DNA of 12,317 bases from Planctomycetota bacterium (GCA_027021325.1 JALUUN010000237.1:1-12317); one strand, 5' to 3'. Shown: positions 1 to 6,191, counted from the first letter of the stretch. Notes: generated from the sequence alone by a model not told the origin. Made by a program: numbers and translations.

Positions 1-406
1 CGGCAGCGGCGATGGCCGCCTGCAAGGCCTTCAGGGAGGCGTCGCGCAGGCGCTCCAGGCGCGGTTCCCGGCCGAGATAGACGGTCTGGGCCGTGTCCGC
101 GATCCAGCCGTCCACCTCGACGCCGACGTCGATCTTGACCATGTCGCCTTCCTCGTAGACCGTGGCGTCGGCGGGGCCCGGGCAGTAGTGGGCGGCGATG
201 TGGTTGCGGCTGGTCTGGGCCGGAAAGGCCACCCCCGCCCCCTGGGAGCGGATGTAGTCCTCGACCTCCTCCATGACCTCGCGCAGGAGCACCCCAGGAC
301 GGATTCGTGAGGCCCCCAGGGTCCGTGCCTGAAAGGCGATACGGCCGGCCTCCCGGAAGCCCTCGCGGGCCTCGGGATCCAGGGCGGGGCGGGACGGGGC
401 GCTCAT
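1..406 (-). CDS. map: Methionine aminopeptidase, type II (archaeal-like), C-terminus cut by window edge
   Basis: The protein removes the initiator methionine from nascent proteins in the cytoplasm (peptidase family M24A, two metal ions). The 135 visible residues are the N-terminal half of the pita-bread fold. Visible landmarks are FPAQTSRNHIAAHYCPGP (residues 61-78, substrate-site His73), GDMVKIDVG (88-96, metal ligand Asp93) and DGWIADTAQT (99-108, metal ligand Asp104). The two Asp are 11 apart, as the family requires; the His and Glu ligands lie beyond the window. AHY, VKID and DGWIADTA match the type II enzymes of archaea and eukaryotes, whereas type I bacterial enzymes have CHG, VNID and DGFHGDTS. 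The ATG at 406 gives the compact N-terminus of archaeal type II enzymes and follows a possible -10 box. There is no good Shine-Dalgarno. It is divergent from the kinase gene. The family is secure; the type II assignment is strong from motifs but rests on half the protein. Confidence 0.9.
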   Translation of the reverse strand, partial: MSAPSRPALDPEAREGFREAGRIAFQARTLGASRIRPGVLLREVMEEVEDYIRSQGAGVAFPAQTSRNHIAAHYCPGPADATVYEEGDMVKIDVGVEVDGWIADTAQTVYLGREPRLERLRDASLKALQAAIAAA

Positions 407-418
407 GCTTCGCCGGCC

Positions 419-424
419 ATCCTA
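419..424 (-). promoter_or_regulatory. Putative -10 box of the aminopeptidase gene
   Basis: TAGGAT on the minus strand is followed by GGCC and lies 12 bases before the ATG, which would give a leader of about 6 bases. It fits the TANNNT-G(G/C)C pattern seen at rnpB and other starts in this window. No -35 box is recognisable at 17 bases (CGGGAG), so this is tentative. Confidence 0.35.
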
Positions 425-528
425 GGGCTGCGCCGGGGTGCCTCCCGCACGCTGCCGGCGGGGCTACAGGAGCCGCCGGGAGGCGGCCGAAAGAGGGGGG
501 ACGCGCAGCATCCGGAGAACCATCCCTG

Positions 529-1467
529 ATGATCCAGATCGAGGCAGGACAGAGCATCGGCCGCTTCCAGGTCGAGGGCTTCCTCGGGCGGGGTGCCTTT
601 GCCCAGGTCTTCCTGGCGAGGGACCCCTCAGGGCGCCCCTGCGCCCTGAAGCTGGGCGACGAAAGCGGCGGCGGGCGCTATCTGCCGCGCTTCCGCGAGA
701 TCACTTCGGAGCGTGATCCCGGCCGGATCAGCCCCGACGAGTCGCCGGCGGAGGCCCTGTTCCTCGACTCCCAGGAGGGCGCCCGCGCCGAACTCCTGGA
801 CCGAGAGGAAGTGGACGAACTCCTGCTCCGGGAGGGGGATCTCTTGAAGGAGGCCGATGGCGAGGGCGTCGCCCGCCTGCTGGAGATCCTCGAGATCCAG
901 GGGCGGCCCTGCCTCGCCCTGGAGTTCGTGCCCGGTGTCAGCCTGCGCGAGCGGATCCGTTCCCTTCAGGGGGTCAAGCTGCGCTGGCTGGTGGCTGCCG
1001 CCCAGGCCGTGGAGCGGCTGATCGAAGGCGGCCGCTGGGCCTGCCACGGCGACATCAAGCCCGAGAACATCCTGGTGACGCCCCGGGAGGAGGTGATTCT
1101 CATCGACCCCGTGCCGGAGGCGGCGCGCCCGGACCTGCGCATCGCCACGCCCGCCTACAACCCCTTCCTGCGCCGCGATGGCAAGGGCGACGCCCAGGGT
1201 TTCGCCATCCTCCTCTACGAACTCCTCTGCGGGGCCATCCCCTTCGACCGCGTGCCCTGGGAGTTCGCCGGCGTGGACCCGGCGGCGGTTTCTCCGGAAC
1301 AGCGCCGTCTCAGCCGCTCCTGGTTCCTGAGCTACCCCCGCCCCCGAGACCTGAATCCGCGCACCCCCCTGGAGATCGAACGCGTGGTGTACCGCGGTCT
1401 CTGCGACGAGGACTACGGCCTCGGAGATCTCCGCTCCGACCTGGAGGAGTTCCTCCTCCGGCGTTGA
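529..1467 (+). CDS. Atypical bacterial Ser/Thr protein kinase-like protein (312 aa, soluble)
   Basis: Hanks-type kinase fold, predicted to phosphorylate Ser/Thr on unknown cytoplasmic targets. Glycine loop FLGRGAFAQV (18-27), ATP-binding lysine in CALKLG (Lys41), catalytic loop HGDIKPENILV (173-183; HGD instead of HRD, with Asp175, Lys177 and Asn180), and LIDPVP (191-196) where DFG is expected, keeping the metal-binding Asp193. Oddities: an acidic insert of about 55 residues follows Lys41, the activation segment is very short (ATPAYNPFL, 206-214), and the APE glutamate is absent. There is no membrane segment or sensor domain, so the protein is little more than a kinase domain. The start at 529 is chosen because GGAGAA lies at 514-519, 9 bases upstream; the open frame extends further upstream, but that part has no kinase homology and overlaps the divergent gene. 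The leader holds a GCCGCC-GGGA-GGCGGC hairpin (472-487). Activity is plausible but unproven. Confidence 0.85.
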   Translation: MIQIEAGQSIGRFQVEGFLGRGAFAQVFLARDPSGRPCALKLGDESGGGRYLPRFREITSERDPGRISPDESPAEALFLDSQEGARAELLDREEVDELLLREGDLLKEADGEGVARLLEILEIQGRPCLALEFVPGVSLRERIRSLQGVKLRWLVAAAQAVERLIEGGRWACHGDIKPENILVTPREEVILIDPVPEAARPDLRIATPAYNPFLRRDGKGDAQGFAILLYELLCGAIPFDRVPWEFAGVDPAAVSPEQRRLSRSWFLSYPRPRDLNPRTPLEIERVVYRGLCDEDYGLGDLRSDLEEFLLRR

Positions 1468-1532
1468 ATCTCTCCCTGGTTATCCAGCAAGCCCGATTTC
1501 GCCACTCCGCTCCGTTCCATTCCATTCCACCC

Positions 1533-1564
1533 GCAGGGCCGGGATCCTCGGATCCCGGCCCTGC
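1533..1564. terminator. Perfect 14-bp hairpin between convergent genes
   Basis: GCAGGGCCGGGATC at 1533-1546 pairs perfectly with 1551-1564 around the loop CTCG. It lies 66 bases after the kinase stop and 36 bases beyond the reductase stop on the other strand, where a two-way terminator is expected. Only a weak pyrimidine stretch (ATCTCTTCCC) follows on the plus strand and no U tract on the minus strand, so it is either a non-canonical terminator or a transcript-stabilising stem. Confidence 0.65.
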
Positions 1565-1599
1565 ATCTCTTCCCGGCATGAGTGGCTCCGCGAGCCGGC

Positions 1600-2403
1600 C
1601 TACCAGAGGTCGTAGACGAGGTGCTCCTCCCAGGGCGTTCCCTCGGCGCGGGCGGCGACCGTACGGATCATGTCCGGCCAGCCGCAGAGGAAGACGCCGG
1701 TGTCCCCCGGGGGCAGGAGAGGCGCGATGGATTCGCGCTCCCGGCGAAGTTCGCAGCCACCGGCGCCGGGCAGGCCGAGGAAGGAACAGAACAGATCCTC
1801 CACCCGGCCGCGGCTGACTCCCGAGGCGTCCTCGCCGGTCAGGGTCGGGAGGTATCGGAAGGGGAAGGGGCCTTCCTGCTCCAGGGTCTCGAGCTCGTCG
1901 CGGTAGCCGAGGTCGCCCTCCAGGCGCGCACCGTGCCAGAGGGTCACTCCTGCAGGCGTCTTCCCGCTCAGGCGCAGGTGCCGCAACATGGAGATGAAGG
2001 GCGCCAGACCGGTGCCGCTGGCGACGAAGGCCAGATGCCGGCAGGAGCTGCGCCCGAGGGTGAAGCGGCCGCCGGGGGGGCTCAGCCACAGGCGGGCGCC
2101 GGGGTGCAGGTCGAAGAGATCGGTCTTGTCCTGGTCGCCGGAGCGGGGAGCGGGCCGGCGGATGTAGAACTCCCAGGCGTCCCGCTCCTCGGGCGCCGAG
2201 GCGATGGAGAAGTAGCGCTCCACGAGCTCTCCGTCGCGCTCGAAGGCCAGCGTCGTGTGCTGTCCGGCTTCGAAGGCGGGCAGCTCGGTCCCGTCGGGCT
2301 CGACATGGAGGACGGCGAGGTCGCCGGAACCTCCCAGACGGAGCATGCGGCTGAGGAGGCCGGGAATGCGGCCGGTGGTGTCGGGCTTGGAGGAATCGCT
2401 CAT
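1600..2403 (-). CDS. Ferredoxin/flavodoxin-NADP+ reductase-like flavoprotein (267 aa)
   Basis: FAD-dependent oxidoreductase of the FNR superfamily, expected to move electrons between NAD(P)H and a ferredoxin or flavodoxin in the cytoplasm. The FAD domain carries RYFSIAS (63-69), the isoalloxazine/phosphate motif, and GGRFTLG (111-117). The nucleotide domain carries VASGTGLAPFISMLR (127-141) and FLCGWPDMI (238-246; CGxPxM is usual). The chain ends in an aromatic residue, Trp267, as in Fpr-type enzymes. The length matches stand-alone bacterial Fpr proteins (about 250-260 aa), and no iron-sulfur domain is fused. The start at 2403 gives a normal N-terminus; the open frame runs further up but into the divergent mqnD gene. 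No Shine-Dalgarno is seen. A phenol-hydroxylase or methane-monooxygenase reductase subunit is less likely because no partner genes are nearby. The electron partner is unknown. Confidence 0.85.
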   Translation of the reverse strand: MSDSSKPDTTGRIPGLLSRMLRLGGSGDLAVLHVEPDGTELPAFEAGQHTTLAFERDGELVERYFSIASAPEERDAWEFYIRRPAPRSGDQDKTDLFDLHPGARLWLSPPGGRFTLGRSSCRHLAFVASGTGLAPFISMLRHLRLSGKTPAGVTLWHGARLEGDLGYRDELETLEQEGPFPFRYLPTLTGEDASGVSRGRVEDLFCSFLGLPGAGGCELRRERESIAPLLPPGDTGVFLCGWPDMIRTVAARAEGTPWEEHLVYDLW

Positions 2404-2434
2404 CACGGGGGGATCGGAACGGGGACGGCGGCCC

Positions 2435-2440
2435 AGCATA
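2435..2440 (-). promoter_or_regulatory. Putative -10 box of the flavoprotein gene
   Basis: TATGCT on the minus strand is followed by GGGCC and lies 31 bases before the ATG at 2403. It stands almost back-to-back with the mqnD -10 candidate at 2449-2454. No convincing -35 box is visible. Confidence 0.4.
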
Positions 2441-2448
2441 GGCTCCGC

Positions 2449-2454
2449 TATCCT
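2449..2454 (+). promoter_or_regulatory. Putative -10 box of mqnD
   Basis: TATCCT followed by GGCCC lies 16 bases before the ATG at 2471, predicting a leader of about 10 bases. This agrees with the lack of any Shine-Dalgarno sequence. No -35 box is recognisable. Confidence 0.4.
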
Positions 2455-2470
2455 GGCCCGCCCCTGCGCC

Positions 2471-3325
2471 ATGCCCGAAGCCGCCACCCGAACCCTCCGT
2501 CTCGGCCACAGCCCCGATCCCGACGACGCCTTCATGCATTTCGCCCTGGCGGAGGGCCGGCTGGACACCGGGCGCTGGCGTTTCGAGCACCGGCTGGAGG
2601 ACATCGAGACCCTGAACCGGCGGGCGACCCGGGGCGAGTACGAGATCACCGCGGTCTCCATCCACGCCTACGCCCATGTCTCGGAGCGCTACGTGCTCCT
2701 GAACCACGGCGCCTCCATGGGCGAGGGCTACGGCCCGCGCATCGTCGCCCGAAGCGCTCTCGATCCGGCGGCCCTGCGCCGGGGCGGCGGTCTGCGCCTC
2801 GCGGTTCCCGGCGAGTGGACCAGCGCCCACCTCGCCGCGCAGATGTTCCTCGGGCCCTACGACTACGAGGTCGTGCCCTTCGACCGCATCCCCGTGGCCG
2901 TGGCCCGGGGCGAATTCGACGCCGGCCTCCTGATCCACGAGGGCCAGCTGACCTTCCAGGACCTGGGCCTGGTCCTGGTCGCCGATCTGGGCGCCTGGTG
3001 GGCCGGCGAAACCGGCGGCCTGCCCCTGCCGCTGGGCGGCAACTGCATTCGAAGGGACCTGGGGGAAGCGATCCCCGAGATCTCCCGGTTGTTGCGCGAG
3101 AGCATCCGTTACGGTCTGGAGCACCGCCAGGAGGCGGTCGCCTACGCCCTGCGTTTCGGCCGCGACCTGGACCTCGCCCGCACCGACGAGTTCATCGGCA
3201 TGTACGTGAACGAGCGGACCCTGGACTACGGCGACGACGGGCGCGAGGCCGTGCGTCTCTTCCTGGAGCGTGCCGAGGCCGAAGGCCTGATCCCGCGCCA
3301 GCCGGAGCTCGAATTCGTGCGCTAG
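2471..3325 (+). CDS. mqnD: 1,4-dihydroxy-6-naphthoate synthase (MqnD), futalosine menaquinone pathway
   Basis: MqnD converts cyclic dehypoxanthine futalosine to 1,4-dihydroxy-6-naphthoate, the step that builds the naphthoquinone ring in the futalosine route to menaquinone. The 284 residues have the family's usual length and the two-lobed periplasmic-binding-protein-like fold. Diagnostic stretches: LGHSPDPDDAFMHFAL (11-26), GEYEITAVSIHAYAHV (55-70), GASMGEGYGP (80-89), IHEGQLTF (155-162, containing the proposed catalytic His156) and GLPLPLGGNCIRRDLG (183-198). These separate it from the paralogue MqnA, which lacks SPDPDDAF and HEGQLT. The ATG at 2471 places the first motif at the usual position; no Shine-Dalgarno. 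It is divergent from the flavoprotein gene and convergent with the CoA-binding gene (10 bases between stops). No other mqn gene lies in the window, so the pathway genes are scattered. Confidence 0.95.
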   Translation: MPEAATRTLRLGHSPDPDDAFMHFALAEGRLDTGRWRFEHRLEDIETLNRRATRGEYEITAVSIHAYAHVSERYVLLNHGASMGEGYGPRIVARSALDPAALRRGGGLRLAVPGEWTSAHLAAQMFLGPYDYEVVPFDRIPVAVARGEFDAGLLIHEGQLTFQDLGLVLVADLGAWWAGETGGLPLPLGGNCIRRDLGEAIPEISRLLRESIRYGLEHRQEAVAYALRFGRDLDLARTDEFIGMYVNERTLDYGDDGREAVRLFLERAEAEGLIPRQPELEFVR

Positions 3326-3327
3326 AA

Positions 3328-3353
3328 GAGGCCGGCTACCCCGCCCCGGCCTC
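3328..3353. terminator. 8-bp hairpin between mqnD and the CoA-binding gene
   Basis: GAGGCCGG (3328-3335) pairs with CCGGCCTC (3346-3353) around a 10-base loop that contains the stop codon of the minus-strand gene. It starts 3 bases after the mqnD stop. There is no U tract on either strand. Its position between two convergent stops suggests a shared termination or 3'-end-protecting stem. Confidence 0.45.
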
Positions 3354-3764
3354 CCGGCGGAGGCCCAGGATCTTGACCGTGGCGAGGATGCAGGCGCCCT
3401 GGATGGGCTCCAGGCCCGCTGCGCGGGCGAGGCGGGCGGCCTCCTCGCTCTCGGCGCCGGGCTGCATCCAGAAGACGCGCGCCCCGGCCCGGCGTGCGGG
3501 CTCGACCAGGGCCGGTACTGCCTCCGGCCGCCGGAAGACGTTCACCAGGTCCACGGGAACGGGGAGATCCTCCAGGGAGTCCCAGACCTCCGGCCGCCCG
3601 GCGCCGGGCCGCACGCGGTAGACTTCCCAGCCGAGCTCCTCCAAGGCGTCGCTGATCGTGTGGCTGGCGCGCTCGGGATTCGGCGACCATCCGACCACGG
3701 CGATGCGGCTCGTCCGGCGCAGGATCTGCTCGAGCTGACCGGGGTCGGGGGAGGCGGTTTCCAT
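3336..3764 (-). CDS. CoA-binding domain protein, YccU/HcgR-like family (142 aa)
   Basis: Small single-domain Rossmann-fold protein of the CoA_binding_2 type (the same fold as the N-terminal CoA-binding domain of succinyl-CoA synthetase alpha). Typical stretches: IAVVGWSPNPERASHTI (21-37, nucleotide-binding loop and the conserved SPNPxRxS), VDLVNVFRRPEAVPALVE (71-88) and GARVFWMQPGAESEEAA (94-110). The usual C-terminal Cys occurs in GACILATV (123-130), although the surrounding motif is normally DRCxxxEH, so the end of the fold is slightly divergent. The length is normal for the family (about 130-145). The biological role of these proteins is not settled. The start at 3764 fits the family N-terminus; no Shine-Dalgarno. 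It is convergent with mqnD and divergent from the small membrane protein gene. Confidence 0.88.
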   Translation of the reverse strand: METASPDPGQLEQILRRTSRIAVVGWSPNPERASHTISDALEELGWEVYRVRPGAGRPEVWDSLEDLPVPVDLVNVFRRPEAVPALVEPARRAGARVFWMQPGAESEEAARLARAAGLEPIQGACILATVKILGLRREAGAG

Positions 3765-3791
3765 GGGGAGGTGCGAGAGAGCCGCGAAGAG

Positions 3792-3807
3792 CGGCCCGGC
3801 CGGGCCG
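3792..3807. repeat. Perfect 16-bp GC palindrome in a divergent promoter gap
   Basis: CGGCCCGGCCGGGCCG is its own reverse complement with no spacer. It lies between the divergent CoA-binding and membrane-protein genes and directly abuts the candidate -10 box TAGCAT at 3808-3813. That is where an operator blocking polymerase would sit. A chance palindrome is possible because all 16 bases are G or C. Confidence 0.4.
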
Positions 3808-3813
3808 TAGCAT
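3808..3813 (+). promoter_or_regulatory. Putative -10 box of the membrane-protein gene
   Basis: TAGCAT followed by GCC matches the TANNNT-G(G/C)C pattern. Its last two bases are also the first two of an ATG at 3812. If this is the -10 box, that ATG is not in the transcript, and translation starts at 3836. No -35 box is recognisable. Confidence 0.35.
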
Positions 3814-3835
3814 GCCAGAGAGGCTCCCTTCCGCC

Positions 3836-4150
3836 ATGGACCGCTCTGCCCGCCGATCCGCCGCGCCCCGGCCCCTCGCCGGTCCTCTGCGCTGTCTCCT
3901 GGGCTGGAGCCTGGGGCTGGCCTGCGGTCTGGTCCTGGGGGCGGGCATCCTCCAGGCCCGGGGCTTCGCGGCCGGCGACCTTTCCCTGCCGTCCCCGGCT
4001 CTGGCCCTGGGCCTTCCGGTCCTGGCCCTGCTCCGGCTCCAGGGCCGCCTCGCCCGTGGGCGCGGCGAGGATCTGCCTGCCGGGCGGCTGGGCTGGCTCT
4101 TCGGCCTGAGCCAGGCCGGGGTGCTCCTGGCCGGGTCGGTCCTCTTCTGA
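3836..4150 (+). CDS. Small hydrophobic membrane protein of unknown function (104 aa)
   Basis: I do not recognise the family. An Arg-rich N-terminus (MDRSARRSAAPRP) precedes three hydrophobic stretches at about residues 20-40, 52-68 and 85-104, with a basic loop (RLQGRLARGRGEDL, 67-80) between the second and third. The protein is therefore probably an inner-membrane protein with three helices that ends inside the last helix. The positive-inside rule would put the N-terminus and the second loop on compatible sides only if the middle stretch spans or re-enters; topology is uncertain. The layout loosely recalls DUF3180 proteins, but I cannot claim that. An ATG at 3812 would add 8 residues; 3836 is preferred because of GAGAGG 11 bases upstream and the -10 candidate overlapping 3812. 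It ends 3 bases from the end of the convergent aldehyde dehydrogenase gene. No paralogue or partner is evident. Confidence 0.7.
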   Translation: MDRSARRSAAPRPLAGPLRCLLGWSLGLACGLVLGAGILQARGFAAGDLSLPSPALALGLPVLALLRLQGRLARGRGEDLPAGRLGWLFGLSQAGVLLAGSVLF

Positions 4151-4153
4151 GGT

Positions 4154-5656
4154 TCAGCCGCGCTGGATCCAGACCGAGCGGAACTCGGTGTAGGCGTCGA
4201 GGGCGGCCCGGCCCAGGTCGCGTCCGAAGCCCGAGTCCCCGAAGCCGCCGAAGGGCAGCGCCGGATCGTAGAGGTTGTAGGCGTTGACCCAGATGGTCCC
4301 GGCCCGCAGCCGCTGGACGAAACCGAGGGCGCGGTCCAGATCCCGGGTCCAGACCGCCGCCGCCAGGCCGTAGCGCGTGTGGTGGGCGAGGCGCAAGGCG
4401 TCTTCTTCGTCCTCGAAAGGGAGCACCGCGAGCACCGGCCCGAAGATCTCCTCCTGGGCCAGTCGGCTGTCCGGATCCACCTCGGCGAAGATCGTGGGCT
4501 CGATGTACCAGCCGCGGCCGCCGAGATCCTCGCGCAGGGAGCGGCCGCCGAAGACCAGGCGAGCTCCCGAGCGGCGGCCCTCTTCGATGGCCTCCAGGAC
4601 GCTCCGGTACTGGGCCTCGTTGCAGACCGGCCCGACCCGGACGCCCTCCTCCGCCGGCGGGCCGACGCGCATGCGGGAAGCGGCGGCGGCGAGCTGCTCC
4701 AGGAACTCGTCGTAGATGGTGCGCTCGACGAGCAGGCGCGAACCGGCGGCACAGACCTCGCCCTTGTTGTAGAAGATGCCGGTCAGGGCACCGCGCACCG
4801 CCGCCTTGCGGTCGGCGTCGGCGAAGACGATGTTCGGCGATTTGCCGCCCAGCTCAAGGGTGACCCGTTTCAGGGTGTCGGCGGCCTGGCGCTGGATGCC
4901 GCGGCCGACCTCGGTGCTGCCGGTGAAGGAGATCTTGTGCACGCCGGGATGGGCGGCCAGAGCTGCGCCGACCTCGCTGCCTGATCCGGTGACCACGTTC
5001 AGGACTCCCGGCGGAAGTCCGGCCTCGGCGCCGAGGGCCGCCATCCACAAGGAGGTGAGGCTGGTCTGTTCGGAGGGCTTGAGGACGACGGTGTTGCCGC
5101 AGGCCAGGGCCGGCGCCACCTTCCAGGCGGCCAGGAGCATCGGGAAGTTCCAGGGCGTGATCAGGCCGCAGACGCCGACCGGCGTGCGCAGGGTCAGGCC
5201 CAGGGCCTGACCGGGCAGGGGGACGACGCCGCCCTCGAGCTTGGTGCACCAGCCGGCGAAGTAGCGGAAGATCTCCGCCACGAGAGGGATCTCGATGCGT
5301 GAGGAGTCGAAGAGGGTCTTGCCGGTGTCGCGGGTCTCGAGAAGCGCCAGGTCCTGGCGCCGGGCGTCCACGAGCTCGGCGAGACGCCAGAGGATCCGTG
5401 CCCGCCGGGCCGGCGGGAGATCCCTCCAGGCCGGGTCCTCCAGGGCCCGGGCGGCGGCGGCGGCGGCCCGGTCCACGTCTTCAGGGCCGCCCCGGGCGAG
5501 CTCGCCATGGGCTTCCTCCGTGGCCGGGTCGATGGTTGCAACCTTCTGTCCCGAAACAGGATCCACCCACTCTCCGGCGATGAAATGGCGTGCGGGAGGG
5601 TATTCCGGGGATCCGGTCCCGGGGGCTTTTTCCGGCGGGGAGGTTTGAACGGCCAT
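4154..5656 (-). CDS. NAD(P)+-dependent aldehyde dehydrogenase (500 aa)
   Basis: Oxidises an aldehyde to the carboxylate with NAD(P)+ in the cytoplasm. Full-length ALDH superfamily protein: LITPWNFP (165-172, oxyanion Asn170), VLKPSEQTSL (191-200, cofactor Lys193), FTGSTEVGRGI (244-254), LELGGKSPNIV (267-277, general base Glu268), GEVCAAGSRLLVE (299-311, nucleophile Cys302), EEIFGPVL, and LPFGGFGDSGFGRDLG near the end. These residues fall at almost the same numbers as in mature ALDH2-type enzymes, supporting the start at 5656 (MAVQTS). An ATG at 5665 adds three residues but probably lies upstream of the transcription start if TATAAC at 5669-5674 is the -10 box. The sequence resembles betaine-aldehyde or phenylacetaldehyde dehydrogenases, but no pathway genes sit nearby, so the substrate is unknown. 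It is divergent from the receiver-like gene. Confidence 0.93.
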   Translation of the reverse strand: MAVQTSPPEKAPGTGSPEYPPARHFIAGEWVDPVSGQKVATIDPATEEAHGELARGGPEDVDRAAAAAARALEDPAWRDLPPARRARILWRLAELVDARRQDLALLETRDTGKTLFDSSRIEIPLVAEIFRYFAGWCTKLEGGVVPLPGQALGLTLRTPVGVCGLITPWNFPMLLAAWKVAPALACGNTVVLKPSEQTSLTSLWMAALGAEAGLPPGVLNVVTGSGSEVGAALAAHPGVHKISFTGSTEVGRGIQRQAADTLKRVTLELGGKSPNIVFADADRKAAVRGALTGIFYNKGEVCAAGSRLLVERTIYDEFLEQLAAAASRMRVGPPAEEGVRVGPVCNEAQYRSVLEAIEEGRRSGARLVFGGRSLREDLGGRGWYIEPTIFAEVDPDSRLAQEEIFGPVLAVLPFEDEEDALRLAHHTRYGLAAAVWTRDLDRALGFVQRLRAGTIWVNAYNLYDPALPFGGFGDSGFGRDLGRAALDAYTEFRSVWIQRG

Positions 5657-5668
5657 GGCCCGCATGAT

Positions 5669-5674
5669 GTTATA
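5669..5674 (-). promoter_or_regulatory. Putative -10 box of the aldehyde dehydrogenase gene
   Basis: TATAAC on the minus strand (5 of 6 to TATAAT) lies in the only AT-rich spot of the divergent gap. It would start RNA around 5662, downstream of the ATG at 5665 and only a few bases before the ATG at 5656. No -35 match is seen. The same AT-rich patch (TTATAG on the plus strand, with TTGAAC 19 bases upstream) may also serve the divergent gene, but that spacing is poor. Confidence 0.4.
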
Positions 5675-5739
5675 GGAGCCGACCCCGGGCGGCTCGGGGA
5701 CCGGCCCGCCGCCCGGCCCGCCCTGTCCCGGCCCTGGTT

Positions 5740-6183
5740 TTGCGCGAATCCGAGCTGCCGGACCCTGCGGTCCTCGTCCTGATCTCGGAAGACTTCTTCT
5801 GGGAGAAGGTGGAAGGAACGCTCCGCGCCCTGGCGAGACGCCCGGTCCGCCCCGAGCCTGGAAGCAGCGCCGCCCGGCTCCGGGAGAGCCTCGCCGAGAT
5901 GCGGCCGGTGGCCCTGGTGGCGGATCTGGAGGACGAGGATCTGCCGGTTCTGGAGATCCTGGCCGTTCTCCGGGAGGAGGAGGCCGGCGGCGGCCTCCCG
6001 GTCCTCGGCTACTGCAGCCACCAGCGCCGGGACCTCCAGCAGGCGGCCGAGGGCCTGGGCGCCCAGGTCGTGCCGCGGAGTACCTTCGCCGCCAACCTGG
6101 TGCGGCTGCTCATGGAGCTCACGGGCGGGCCCCCCGTGGCCCCCGGCGGAGCCTCCCCGGCCGGCGAGGATGCCGCCGGCTGA
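5740..6183 (+). CDS. Degenerate receiver-domain (CheY-like) protein, TTG start (147 aa)
   Basis: A stand-alone domain with the alternating strand-helix pattern of response-regulator receivers: VLVLISEDF (11-19), RPVALVADLED (55-65), GLPVLGYCSH (85-94) and GAQVVPRSTF (107-116). Asp62 sits where the phospho-accepting Asp is expected, at the end of the third strand. The acidic pair after the first strand is lost (ISED in place of VDDE), and the conserved Lys after the fifth strand is Arg113. Phosphorylation is therefore doubtful, and the protein may be a pseudo-receiver. The C-terminal 20 residues are Pro/Gly/Ala-rich and probably disordered. No histidine kinase is adjacent. The TTG at 5740 is the only reasonable start, with no ATG or GTG in frame nearby and no Shine-Dalgarno. 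The stop codon follows directly on the stem of a terminator hairpin. Confidence 0.75.
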   Translation: MRESELPDPAVLVLISEDFFWEKVEGTLRALARRPVRPEPGSSAARLRESLAEMRPVALVADLEDEDLPVLEILAVLREEEAGGGLPVLGYCSHQRRDLQQAAEGLGAQVVPRSTFAANLVRLLMELTGGPPVAPGGASPAGEDAAG

Positions 6184-6191
6184 CGTTTTTT
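6160..6191 (+). terminator. Rho-independent terminator running through the stop codon
   Basis: GCCGGCG (6160-6166) pairs with CGCCGGC (6174-6180) around a 7-base loop, followed by TGACG and six T. The stem encodes the last residues of the receiver-like protein, and its stop codon falls between stem and T run. This is the only classical stem-plus-T-run in the window. A nested GACG-TTTTTT-CGTC hairpin (6182-6195) overlaps it. Confidence 0.7.

Noticed and set aside
307..528. Upstream extension of the kinase by 74 residues
   Set aside because: It would overlap the aminopeptidase gene antisense, has no kinase homology, and a good ribosome site precedes the ATG at 529.
1501..1530. Short direct repeat TCCATTCCATTCC as a CRISPR or VNTR
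   Set aside because: Only two to three pentamer copies, with no spacer structure.
1310..3124. Long minus-strand open frame of 604 codons
   Set aside because: It overlaps mqnD antisense, the flavoprotein out of frame, and the kinase end; no recognisable motif.
1582..3621. Long plus-strand open frame of 679 codons
   Set aside because: It runs antisense to the flavoprotein and out of frame through mqnD, both with clear motifs. Its translation is low-complexity Arg/Pro/Gly/Ala with no family, typical of GC-rich shadow frames.
3322..4752. Minus-strand open frame of 476 codons
   Set aside because: Shadow of the aldehyde dehydrogenase and CoA-binding genes; composition is Ser/Arg/Pro-rich with no motifs.
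5740..6183. A two-component system
   Set aside because: No histidine kinase or DNA-binding domain is present, and key receiver residues are lost.
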